Source of the DNA: Desulfobacteraceae bacterium
GTDB taxonomy: Bacteria > Desulfobacterota > Desulfobacteria > Desulfobacterales > Desulfobacteraceae
Direction of reading: 5' to 3'
NCBI GenBank assembly: GCA_003354055.1
Contig: PIVQ01000547.1
Coordinates: 1 to 5,173 of the forward strand
DNA length: 5,173 bases
Shown in pieces: positions 1 through 5,173 of this stretch; position 1 is the first letter of the stretch; every line of letters begins with the position of its first letter. The notes beneath the pieces are model-generated. The model ran no database searches. It saw only the letters and a program-made list of their open reading frames with translations, and was not told the origin of the DNA. Position numbers and translations under genes: made by a program.

Positions 1-27
1 GAAACATAAAAAAACAAACAACCCATG

Positions 28-33
28 AAGGAG
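28..33 (+). promoter_or_regulatory. Ribosome binding site of hcp (fixes the upstream start)
   Basis: AAGGAG lies 5 nt before the ATG at 39. The alternative ATG at 168, which would give the usual leaderless cytoplasmic Hcp beginning MFCYQC, is preceded by GCGAACAAACAGAAA with no Shine-Dalgarno match. The RBS therefore supports translation from 39 and hence the presence of the signal peptide. No promoter can be judged because only 38 nt precede the gene. Confidence 0.85.
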
Positions 34-38
34 AAACC

Positions 39-146
39 ATGAAGAAAAAAGATATCTCAAGACGTAACTTCCTGAAAAAAAGCACCCTGGCCGTCACCGG
101 TTCCGCCCTGCTCCCGGCAATTCTCGGATCAAAAACCGTATTTGCA
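39..146 (+). other. Predicted Tat signal peptide of Hcp (residues 1-36)
   Basis: The motif S-R-R-N-F-L-K-K (residues 7-14) matches the Tat consensus SRRxFLK exactly. It is followed by a moderately hydrophobic segment STLAVTGSALLPAILG and a c-region SKTVFA with V at -3 and A at -1. Tat exports folded proteins with their cofactors, which suits a protein carrying two metal clusters. Cleavage after A36 would leave about 549 residues, close to the length of leaderless Desulfovibrio Hcp (about 550). Seen in sequence; export itself is inferred. Confidence 0.88.
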
Positions 147-1796
147 AAAGATGCGAACAAACAGAAAATGTTCTGTTACCAGTGCGAACAGACCATGGGC
201 GGCAAAGGCTGTACCAGAATCGGTGTCTGCGGAAAAACACCGGAAGTGGCTGCCCTCCAGGATCTTATGATTCATACCCTGAAAGGCCTTTCCATTGCTG
301 CAGTGGCAGGCAGAAAAGTGGGTATCTCCGACAATGAAACCAACCGCTTCACCTGTATGGGCATGTTTGCCACCCTGACCAATGTTGAATTTGACCCCTA
401 TCGCTTCGAAGACCTGCTCCAGGAAAGTGTCGCTCGCCGGAACACCATGATCGGCAAGGTTCATGCAGCAGGCGGCAAAGTGCCCACCACAAGCGATGCC
501 GTAACTCTGAAACTCAAGCCCTCTCTGGACGGTATGGTTGCCCAAGGCAAGAACTACGGTCTTTTCTCTGGCGAGGTAGACCCGGATATCCGGTCCCTCC
601 AGCATCTCCTGCTCTTCGGCATCAAAGGTATGGCAGCTTACACAGACCATGCAGCCGAACATGACCAGGAAGACGAAGGCAACTACGAATATGTCCATCG
701 CGGACTGGCCGCCCTGGAAGACAAAACCCTGGGTGCCAACGAACTTTTGGCCCTGGTCCTGGAATGCGGCGAGAAAAACCTGAAAGCCATGGAACTGCTC
801 AGCCTGGGTAACACCACAGCTTACGGCAAACCCGTTCCCACAAAAGTTCCCCTGGGAGCCAAAAAAGGCAAAGCGATCCTGGTTTCCGGCCATGATCTTA
901 TTGACCTCGAAGCAGTTCTTAAAGCAAGTGCCGGCAAAGGCATCTATGTATACACCCACGGTGAGATGCTGCCCTCACACGGCTATCCCGTTCTCAAAGA
1001 ACGTTTCCCCCATTTCTACGGCCATTACGGAACAGCATGGCAGAACCAGAGAAAAGAATTTGATAAGTTCCCCGGTGCCATTCTCATGACATCCAACTGC
1101 ATCCAGAAACCCAAGGTGACTTACAAAAAGAATATCTTCACCACCGGTACTGTTGGATGGCCCGGCGTTTCCCATGTAAACAAAAACAACCTCCAGCCCC
1201 TGATCGACCAAGCCCTTTCCCTGCCCGGATATGCAGCAGATAAAGCAGACATGGAAGTTCTGGTTGGATTCGGCCATGACTCGGTTCTGGGTGTAGCAGA
1301 CAAAATCGTAGCAGGCGTTAAAGACGGCTCCATCGGCCATTTCTTCCTGGTCGGCGGTTGCGACGGCGTGAAAAAATCCAGAAACTACTACACTGAATTT
1401 GTAGAGAAAACCCCGGACAACAGTATTGTCCTGACCCTGGCATGCGGCAAGTTCAAGTTCTTCAAACAGCAGCTTGGAGATATCAACGGCATCCCCAGAC
1501 TTCTGGATGTGGGACAGTGCAACGACGCCCATTCAGCCGTCCAGATTGCTGTCGCCCTGGCCAATGCATTTGAGACTGACGTAAACGGTCTGCCCCTGTC
1601 TTTCATCATCTCCTGGTACGAGCAGAAAGCAGTTGCAGTTCTCTTGAGCCTGCTTCACCTGGGTATCCAAGATATCCACCTGGGACCCACTTTACCGGCC
1701 TTTATCACCCCCAACATCCTTGATGTACTGGTGAAAAATTTTAACCTCACCCCCAATGGAACACCCGAAGGCGACCTGAAAAAGATCCTGGGATAA
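39..1796 (+). CDS. hcp: Hybrid cluster protein (hydroxylamine/NO reductase family) with Tat signal peptide
   Basis: This is a 585-residue hybrid cluster protein. The family contains a [4Fe-4S] cluster plus a Fe-S-O hybrid cluster and is credited with hydroxylamine reduction in vitro and NO reduction and protein S-nitrosylation in E. coli. The N-terminal cluster cysteines are C46, C49, C58 and C64 (CX2C-X8-C-X5-C), the spacing of the class I Desulfovibrio type. All hybrid-cluster ligands are visible: H285 (SGHDL), E309 (THGEM), C354 (TSNC), C441 (GGCDG, the persulfide position), C469 (LACGK), C494 (GQCND), E528 and K530 (WYEQK). The offset from the remembered D. vulgaris numbering is a steady 34-42 residues. 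That excess is the N-terminus: MKKKDISRRNFLKK is a twin-arginine n-region, residues 15-30 form a hydrophobic segment, and VFA-KD (after residue 36) is a plausible signal peptidase site. Family members are normally cytoplasmic, so periplasmic location is an inference. No Hcr-type NADH oxidoreductase is present in the window. Confidence 0.96.
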   Translation: MKKKDISRRNFLKKSTLAVTGSALLPAILGSKTVFAKDANKQKMFCYQCEQTMGGKGCTRIGVCGKTPEVAALQDLMIHTLKGLSIAAVAGRKVGISDNETNRFTCMGMFATLTNVEFDPYRFEDLLQESVARRNTMIGKVHAAGGKVPTTSDAVTLKLKPSLDGMVAQGKNYGLFSGEVDPDIRSLQHLLLFGIKGMAAYTDHAAEHDQEDEGNYEYVHRGLAALEDKTLGANELLALVLECGEKNLKAMELLSLGNTTAYGKPVPTKVPLGAKKGKAILVSGHDLIDLEAVLKASAGKGIYVYTHGEMLPSHGYPVLKERFPHFYGHYGTAWQNQRKEFDKFPGAILMTSNCIQKPKVTYKKNIFTTGTVGWPGVSHVNKNNLQPLIDQALSLPGYAADKADMEVLVGFGHDSVLGVADKIVAGVKDGSIGHFFLVGGCDGVKKSRNYYTEFVEKTPDNSIVLTLACGKFKFFKQQLGDINGIPRLLDVGQCNDAHSAVQIAVALANAFETDVNGLPLSFIISWYEQKAVAVLLSLLHLGIQDIHLGPTLPAFITPNILDVLVKNFNLTPNGTPEGDLKKILG

Positions 1797-1821
1797 CCCG
1801 CCCGATTAACTGATGTACCAG

Positions 1822-1856
1822 AAATCCCCGCAGCCTTTTGGCTGCGGGGATTTTTT
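1822..1856 (+). terminator. Rho-independent terminator of hcp
   Basis: A perfect 14-bp inverted repeat (1822-1835 paired with 1840-1853) encloses a TTTT loop. The GC-rich core CCCCGCAGCC/GGCTGCGGGG is followed directly by six T residues at 1851-1856. It starts 25 nt after the hcp stop codon. On the other strand the hairpin is equally strong but is followed by only three T residues, so it could act as a weaker terminator for the convergent kinase transcript. Confidence 0.93.
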
Positions 1857-1904
1857 ATTGCCTGACAAAACACATCGTCCTGTAAAGACGGTCAATAAAA
1901 AAGC

Positions 1905-4049
1905 CTATCCTGCCGGCAGTTTGATGATAAATTTGGTTCCCCGGCCCAATGCGGACTGGACCCGCATCTCTCCTGCGTGATCCTTTACAATGATAAAATA
2001 GGACACCGAAAGGCCCAAACCCGTGCCGTGCTCAACCCCCTTGGTCGTAAAAAAAGGTTCAAAGACCCGTTTCCGGGTTTCTGTATCCATTCCAGGTCCG
2101 TTATCCTCGACCTCAATACAGACCGTTTTTTTCTCTGACTGCAAACGGAAAACAATCTCAGAGTCGTTGTATCCGGCGTTTTCCTCCCCCATGGATTCGG
2201 CTGCGTTTTTCAGCAGATTAAACAGGACCTGCTGTATTTTACTTTCCTCGCAGCGGATGACAGGCACATCCCGATCATATTGCCGGGTGATTTTGATTTG
2301 CTTGAAATCAAATTTCTTCTTCAGGTCATATTCATTTTGTGCAATTTCGATGGTTTTCTCTATAAGTTCCTCCAACCGGCACTCGCTTCTAACGGAATTG
2401 CCTTTTCTGGCAAAACTGAGCATGTTCTCAATTATTTTTGCAGCCCTTGCACCTGCGGTATGAATATTCTCAAGATTTTTCAATACATTCCGTTTTACCA
2501 TGAATATTTTTACGGCCTCCATTGAGGTACCGGCGGCTTCTGCGGCTTCACGGTTGGCCGGAAAATTCTTTGTGAGCCGGTTTATGATCAATTGTGAACT
2601 TTGAATCATGCCTGCCAGGGGATTGTTAATTTCATGGGCCATACCTGCAGCGAGTCCACCGATGGACAGCATTTTCTCAGACTGGATCATGAACTCTTCA
2701 ATTTTCTTGCGGTCAGTGATGTCATGGACGACAACCCGGGCCCCTGTCATTTTCCCCTCCTCATGTATAAAATCGCTGTTCAACAGCACACATAAGATTT
2801 GGCCATCCTTTTTAACCGCATTATACTCGACATTGTCTGATATCGTTCCGCCTTCCAGAATGGTATTATAGCTTTCCCAGAACTTGGCCCTGGACTCCTC
2901 AGTCAAAAGGTCCAGCGGATCCATGGAAAGGAACTCTTCTTCGGAGTACCCCAGGTATGAGCACATGACCTGGTTTACCTCAACAAATCTTCGGGTTGTA
3001 AAATCAATCTCATACATCCCTGCCGGCGCATTGCTGAAAAGCTGCCGGTATTTTCTTTCGCTCTCGCGCAGACTGTCCTCAGCATGCTTCCGATCGATGG
3101 CGATGGCGACCTGATCGGAAACAGCGGCTAATAACTGAAGATCCTGATCATTGTAAAGATCAGGATCGGTATAACTTTGTACAACAATGACACCAATCAC
3201 CTCATCCTTGATCATCAGGGGAACCCCCATCCATATCAGGCACTCCGGCCCCCAGGTTGATGCATGGGCTCGCCGCTCAATCAGGGCACTATGATTCAGC
3301 AGCATAGGCTTTTTCTGCAGAACAACCAGTCCTGTTAAGGAGTTCTCCATCTCAAATTCCATAACAGGGGAGAAGGCGCTATCTTCTGTATCTACGTAGT
3401 ATGGGAAATAGATGGTTTGTTTCTCTTTATTCACAATGGCAATGAAAAAATTGGTGCCATCAATGATCTCACTCAACAAATAATGAATCTGTTTATAGAG
3501 ATCCTTTAAATCCAACGTGGTATTCACTGCGTTGGAGATCGCAAACAAGGCTTTATTAATTTTGTCCGAACGATTCTTTCGGGTGATATCTTCTATTGAA
3601 AAAGCAACGATCCGCGGCTCATCTTGATGTATTGGTTCTTTTCTAACGGCAATGGGATACAGCGTTCCGTCTTTACTGCGTCCCACTGCCTCATGGAAAT
3701 CATATGAATCCGGGCTTTGGTTATTTTTAATGCGGTTGTAGCTGTCAGGGGTGAATAGTTCGGTTGCCTTTTTTCCGATCAGCTCAGAAGGGCTTTCAAA
3801 TCCGAACAGATCCGCAGCAGCCTGATTCGCCTCAAGGCAAATTTCGTCCCGGACAAGAATAATCGCCTTTGCGGCAGCATCTGCAAGGTAACGGGTACGA
3901 AAGAGACTTTTTTTTAAGTCATGATTTTCCTGTTTTAATCGTTCCAATTCCTTGTTCAATACATTCTCCAATCCGCTTTTTTCTATAGGAGACCGGCTAA
4001 GGGCCTTTGAAAATAAAACCCGGCCTGATCCCCATAGTATCCACAGCAA
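1905..4049 (-). CDS. Soluble PAS-GAF-PAS sensor histidine kinase (orphan)
   Basis: Up to 714 residues. A short coiled-coil-like lead (about 31-55) is followed by PAS 1 (about 50-157, ending IEDITRKNR), GAF (about 165-320, with GVIVVQS and a QLLAAVSDQVAIAID C-terminal helix), PAS 2 (about 332-450, YRQLFSNAPAGMYEID to VHDITDRKK), HisKA and HATPase_c. The phospho-acceptor is H472 in GMAHEINNPLAG. ATP-binding boxes are intact: N box LLKNAAES (N615), G1 DNGPGMD (649-655), F box FEPFFTTK and G2 GTGLGLS (675-681). No convincing transmembrane segment is seen, so it should be a cytosolic sensor. Between the H box and the second DHp helix (MLSFARK, 543-549) there is an insertion of roughly 25 residues (about 495-525), which I recall from related Desulfobacterales kinases. 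The annotated start at 4049 is TTG, with an in-frame TAG six codons upstream. A second TTG at 3959 has a better RBS, giving 684 residues without the odd MLWILWGSG lead. No response regulator adjoins it; signal and target are unknown. Confidence 0.93.
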   Translation of the reverse strand: MLWILWGSGRVLFSKALSRSPIEKSGLENVLNKELERLKQENHDLKKSLFRTRYLADAAAKAIILVRDEICLEANQAAADLFGFESPSELIGKKATELFTPDSYNRIKNNQSPDSYDFHEAVGRSKDGTLYPIAVRKEPIHQDEPRIVAFSIEDITRKNRSDKINKALFAISNAVNTTLDLKDLYKQIHYLLSEIIDGTNFFIAIVNKEKQTIYFPYYVDTEDSAFSPVMEFEMENSLTGLVVLQKKPMLLNHSALIERRAHASTWGPECLIWMGVPLMIKDEVIGVIVVQSYTDPDLYNDQDLQLLAAVSDQVAIAIDRKHAEDSLRESERKYRQLFSNAPAGMYEIDFTTRRFVEVNQVMCSYLGYSEEEFLSMDPLDLLTEESRAKFWESYNTILEGGTISDNVEYNAVKKDGQILCVLLNSDFIHEEGKMTGARVVVHDITDRKKIEEFMIQSEKMLSIGGLAAGMAHEINNPLAGMIQSSQLIINRLTKNFPANREAAEAAGTSMEAVKIFMVKRNVLKNLENIHTAGARAAKIIENMLSFARKGNSVRSECRLEELIEKTIEIAQNEYDLKKKFDFKQIKITRQYDRDVPVIRCEESKIQQVLFNLLKNAAESMGEENAGYNDSEIVFRLQSEKKTVCIEVEDNGPGMDTETRKRVFEPFFTTKGVEHGTGLGLSVSYFIIVKDHAGEMRVQSALGRGTKFIIKLPAG
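3966..3969 (-). promoter_or_regulatory. Candidate ribosome binding site for an internal kinase start at 3959
   Basis: On the minus strand GGAG is followed by a 6-nt spacer and then an in-frame TTG (3959-3957). Translation from there begins NKELERLKQENHDLKK, immediately at the coiled-coil lead into PAS 1. The TTG at 4049 has only a weak GGAT upstream. The internal start is therefore at least as likely as the longest reading frame; both are TTG, so neither is certain. Confidence 0.45.
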
Positions 4050-4073
4050 TGGATCCGATTGTTTCTAAGCTGC

Positions 4074-4097
4074 CCACTGGAAATATCCACTGGAAAT
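4074..4097. repeat. 13-bp tandem duplication
   Basis: CCACTGGAAAT occurs at 4074-4084 and again at 4087-4097, a period of 13 bp with 11 identical bases in each copy. It overlaps the -10 and spacer of the candidate kinase promoter. It may be a slippage duplication or a pair of weak protein-binding sites; the sequence does not decide. Confidence 0.75.
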
Positions 4098-4110
4098 TCC
4101 CGATTGACAA
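4082..4110 (-). promoter_or_regulatory. Candidate sigma-70 promoter for the histidine kinase
   Basis: On the minus strand TTGTCA (4110-4105, 5 of 6 to the -35 consensus) is separated by exactly 17 nt from GATATT (4087-4082, 4 of 6 to the -10 consensus). Transcription would begin near 4075, about 25 nt before the TTG at 4049 or about 115 nt before the TTG at 3959. Match quality is moderate and no operator is evident apart from the overlapping tandem repeat. Confidence 0.5.
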
Positions 4111-4178
4111 CGACAAATTAGTATTCTCTTAAATTAAAACTGGTTATGCTCTCAAATTAGCATGGGTGGATAAGAGAT

Positions 4179-4337
4179 TCAATCTGTTTCATCACCACCA
4201 TAGCGCCCCAGCATATCGCCGCTGCGGGAGTAACGTCGTAAACTCCGGGCGGTTTCCTGTAAAACCAGGTCCCTGTGCGGGTGCCCCTTGGTATCGTTAA
4301 CAGCCTTAAAATTATCAAGGTCGATAAGCCATGGCAT
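4179..4337 (-). pseudogene. Remnant of a GGDEF (diguanylate cyclase) domain
   Basis: The minus-strand frame 4337-4179 translates to MPWLIDLDNFKAVNDTKGHP followed by HRDLVLQETARSLRR and then YSRSGDMLGRYGGDETD and a stop. This is the core of a GGDEF domain: the metal-binding and substrate region (L-I-D-L-D-N-F-K-x-V-N-D-T-x-G-H), the VLQETARSLRR helix and the signature loop R-Y-G-G-D-E. The signature ends GGDET instead of GGDEF, and a stop follows two codons later. The downstream half of the domain is missing, and upstream the frame meets a TAA at about 4356-4358. A neighbouring frame just upstream (QLIDSVNHHNLILS, about 4339-4380) may be the frameshifted beginning of the same domain. Too short to be a functional cyclase. 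It lies upstream of the kinase on the same strand, but a former fusion cannot be shown. Confidence 0.82.
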
Positions 4338-4344
4338 GAAAGAA

Positions 4345-4540
4345 TAAGATTATGGTGATTGACCGAATCAATCAATTGTCCCCGTTGAAACACACGAAGG
4401 CAAACTGAAAATATCAAAAATAATAAAAAGAATCACAATACTAAGGGTTTTCCCGATTGCTTTTAAGAAGAATATTTACTATGGCATTAATATCTTTATT
4501 CCATCCGCGATTCTAAGTAATGGACAGAGCGGAGCTATTC
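4345..4540. other. AT-rich intergenic stretch, no recognisable gene
   Basis: The part from about 4400 to 4510 is clearly richer in A and T than the flanking genes. The + strand has a frame open from 4363 to 4602 with no ATG and no RBS (it contains KLKISKIIKRI and FKKNIYYGINIFIPSAI) that I do not recognise and that runs antisense into the integrase remnant. The minus strand has no long frame apart from the possible frameshifted GGDEF lead. Best read as decayed or acquired DNA between two pseudogenes. Confidence 0.55.
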
Positions 4541-5035
4541 CTAAAAATCAAGGGGGGCTTTTTAACTCCTTGATCGTTCTGGACTTCACCGTATGGGTAT
4601 AAATCATGGTGGTCCTAAGATCACTGTGTCCAAGCAGTTCCTGGATGGTTCTGATGTCATCAAACATGAACACACCAGCCGTTCCCTCTTCAAGGTCCTG
4701 CCGGTGTATTTCCCTTACCCCATCAAGCTGCCGGGCAATCTCCGGCATGATCGTTACAGGCAGAGGCACGGTCCGATCTTTCATCCCTTTGCCGTCATGA
4801 ATCGTTAAAACACCCGCATCCAAATTTAAATTATTGATCCTTATGTTCATACATTCGGCAAGTCTCAGCCCACACCCATACAGAAGTTTTACCACCAGGT
4901 TATACGGATACCTCAATTTCCTTATGATCTTATCGATTTCAGACCGGGTAGAACCACAGGGATATACGGCTTTCTTTTAGCCCTTCCCCCCCCTTCTACC
5001 TTACCGAACTCTTTTCCCAGAATATGCCGAAAGCT
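4541..5035 (-). pseudogene. intI: Integron-type tyrosine recombinase (IntI-like), frameshifted and internally deleted
   Basis: Joining frames on the minus strand gives SFRHILGKEFGKVEG, then RAKRKPYIPVVL (to 4949), then (T)RSEIDKIIRKLRYPYNL and a continuous frame to 4548. Seen: the box I arginine in YGCGLRLAE (4865-4863), the lysine strand DGKGMKDR, the VREIHRQDLEEG helix, the LLGHSDLRTTMIYTH region with the box histidine and the nucleophile tyrosine (4601-4599), and a C-terminus KSRTIKELKSP. These resemble integron integrases more than XerC/D. Three lesions are visible. First, a 1-nt loss near 4948 (CTACCCGG where CTAACCCGG would restore VVLTR). Second, an in-frame deletion at about 4656-4667 joining GVFMFD to DIRTIQELLGH; it should have removed roughly 80 residues, including HTLRHSFATH and the IntI-specific extra helix. 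Third, one extra C in a C6 run (4552-4557), whose removal restores the family ending SPLDF with stop at 4541-4543. The N-terminal catalytic-independent region beyond 5035 is missing or unreadable (in-frame TAG at 5036). Certainly inactive as a recombinase. Confidence 0.85.
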
Positions 5036-5053
5036 CTAGGTTAGACCCCTTTG

Positions 5054-5080
5054 TTTTTCGATGCGGGCGGACGCGAAAAG
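5054..5080. repeat. Imperfect inverted repeat upstream of the edge gene
   Basis: TTTTTCG at 5054-5060 can pair with CGAAAAG at 5074-5080 (with one T-G pair) around a GC-rich centre GCGGGCGGACG. It has no following T run in either direction, so it is not a standard terminator. It lies between the integrase remnant and the gene at 5126, where an integron attachment site or promoter would be expected, but its role is unknown. Confidence 0.4.
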
Positions 5081-5115
5081 CAAGTTCTTATCACCAACAC
5101 ATTACAAACTAAAAG

Positions 5116-5120
5116 GGAGG
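5116..5120 (+). promoter_or_regulatory. Ribosome binding site of the edge gene
   Basis: GGAGG, within AAAAGGGAGG, lies 5 nt before the ATG at 5126. This is the strongest Shine-Dalgarno match in the window and supports a real start there. Confidence 0.8.
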
Positions 5121-5125
5121 AAAAC

Positions 5126-5173
5126 ATGTCAAATCATGCTTGCGGTAACAATGTCTATCAGGGCAAAATCCAG
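5126..5173 (+). CDS. Start of an unidentified protein, cut by the window end
   Basis: An ATG with an excellent RBS opens a frame of 16 codons, MSNHACGNNVYQGKIQ, that is still open at the last base. I do not recognise the family from so little. The N-terminus is hydrophilic, has one cysteine (C6) and no signal peptide or membrane segment. It is divergent from the integrase remnant, which is the usual arrangement between intI and the first cassette gene of an integron. It could equally be an ordinary chromosomal gene that happens to border the remnant. Confidence 0.65.
   Translation, partial: MSNHACGNNVYQGKIQ

Noticed and set aside
129..959. Long minus-strand open frame of 276 codons opposite hcp
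   Set aside because: It is antisense to a clearly identified gene, is rich in Cys, Phe, Gly and His as expected from reversed codon bias, and matches no family. The same holds for the minus frame at 975-1532.
1895..1915. Possible separate terminator for the kinase: palindrome CTGCCGGCAG near the stop followed on the minus strand by six T residues
   Set aside because: The palindrome has no loop and is separated from the T run by GATAGGC, so no stable hairpin abuts the T run; the hairpin at 1822-1853 is the better stop signal.
2023..2463. Plus-strand open frame opposite the kinase catalytic domains
   Set aside because: Serine- and arginine-rich shadow of the HisKA/HATPase coding sequence with no RBS and no recognisable domain.
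4157..4417. Minus-strand 86-codon open frame
   Set aside because: It is the wrong frame of the GGDEF remnant over most of its length; the neighbouring frame has the conserved motifs. Only its first third might be the frameshifted lead of the same domain.
4345..4540. attC-like or IS terminal inverted repeat in the spacer
   Set aside because: No paired RYYYAAC/GTTRRRY set, no terminal inverted repeats and no transposase residues could be found.
4593..4808. Two overlapping + strand open frames (4593-4808 and 4606-4800)
   Set aside because: Both lie antisense to the conserved part of the integrase remnant and have no family resemblance.
1..5173. CRISPR array, tRNA, rRNA or riboswitch
   Set aside because: No spaced repeats, cloverleaf or conserved RNA motif was seen on either strand.

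Overview
The window looks like a chromosomal stretch from an anaerobic deltaproteobacterium, most likely a Desulfobacterales-type sulfate reducer. Three observations suggest this: a Desulfovibrio-type (class I) hybrid cluster protein, a multi-PAS/GAF histidine kinase with the extended DHp helix I associate with that group, and the remains of an integron-type integrase. The taxonomic guess rests on recalled family resemblance, not on a search.

Layout. Positions 39-1796 (+) encode a complete hybrid cluster protein (Hcp, hydroxylamine/NO reductase family). It carries all expected cluster ligands but has an N-terminal twin-arginine (Tat) signal peptide in front of the usual cytoplasmic start. A strong hairpin terminator follows (1822-1856). 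Positions 1905-4049 (-) encode a convergent soluble hybrid sensor-type histidine kinase (PAS-GAF-PAS-HisKA-HATPase) with no response regulator in view. A plausible sigma-70 promoter for it sits at 4082-4110, partly built from a 13-bp tandem repeat.

From about 4110 to 5040 the sequence is a decayed corridor. A 52-codon remnant of a GGDEF diguanylate cyclase lies at 4179-4337 (-). An AT-rich stretch with no recognisable gene follows. Then comes a broken integron-type tyrosine recombinase at 4541-5035 (-), with two frameshifts and an in-frame internal deletion that removes the catalytic HxxR motif. None of these frames matches a simple long ORF; the remnants appear only when frames are joined.

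At the right edge, beyond the 5' end of the integrase remnant, a new + strand gene starts at 5126 with a strong ribosome binding site and runs off the window. Its position and divergent orientation are those of a first cassette gene of an integron, but no convincing attI or attC site can be shown here.

The intact genes have no obvious shared operon: hcp and the kinase are convergent and separated by a terminator. A role of the kinase in sensing nitrosative stress would be pure speculation. The most interesting points are the apparently exported Hcp and the fossil integron integrase next to a live reading frame.
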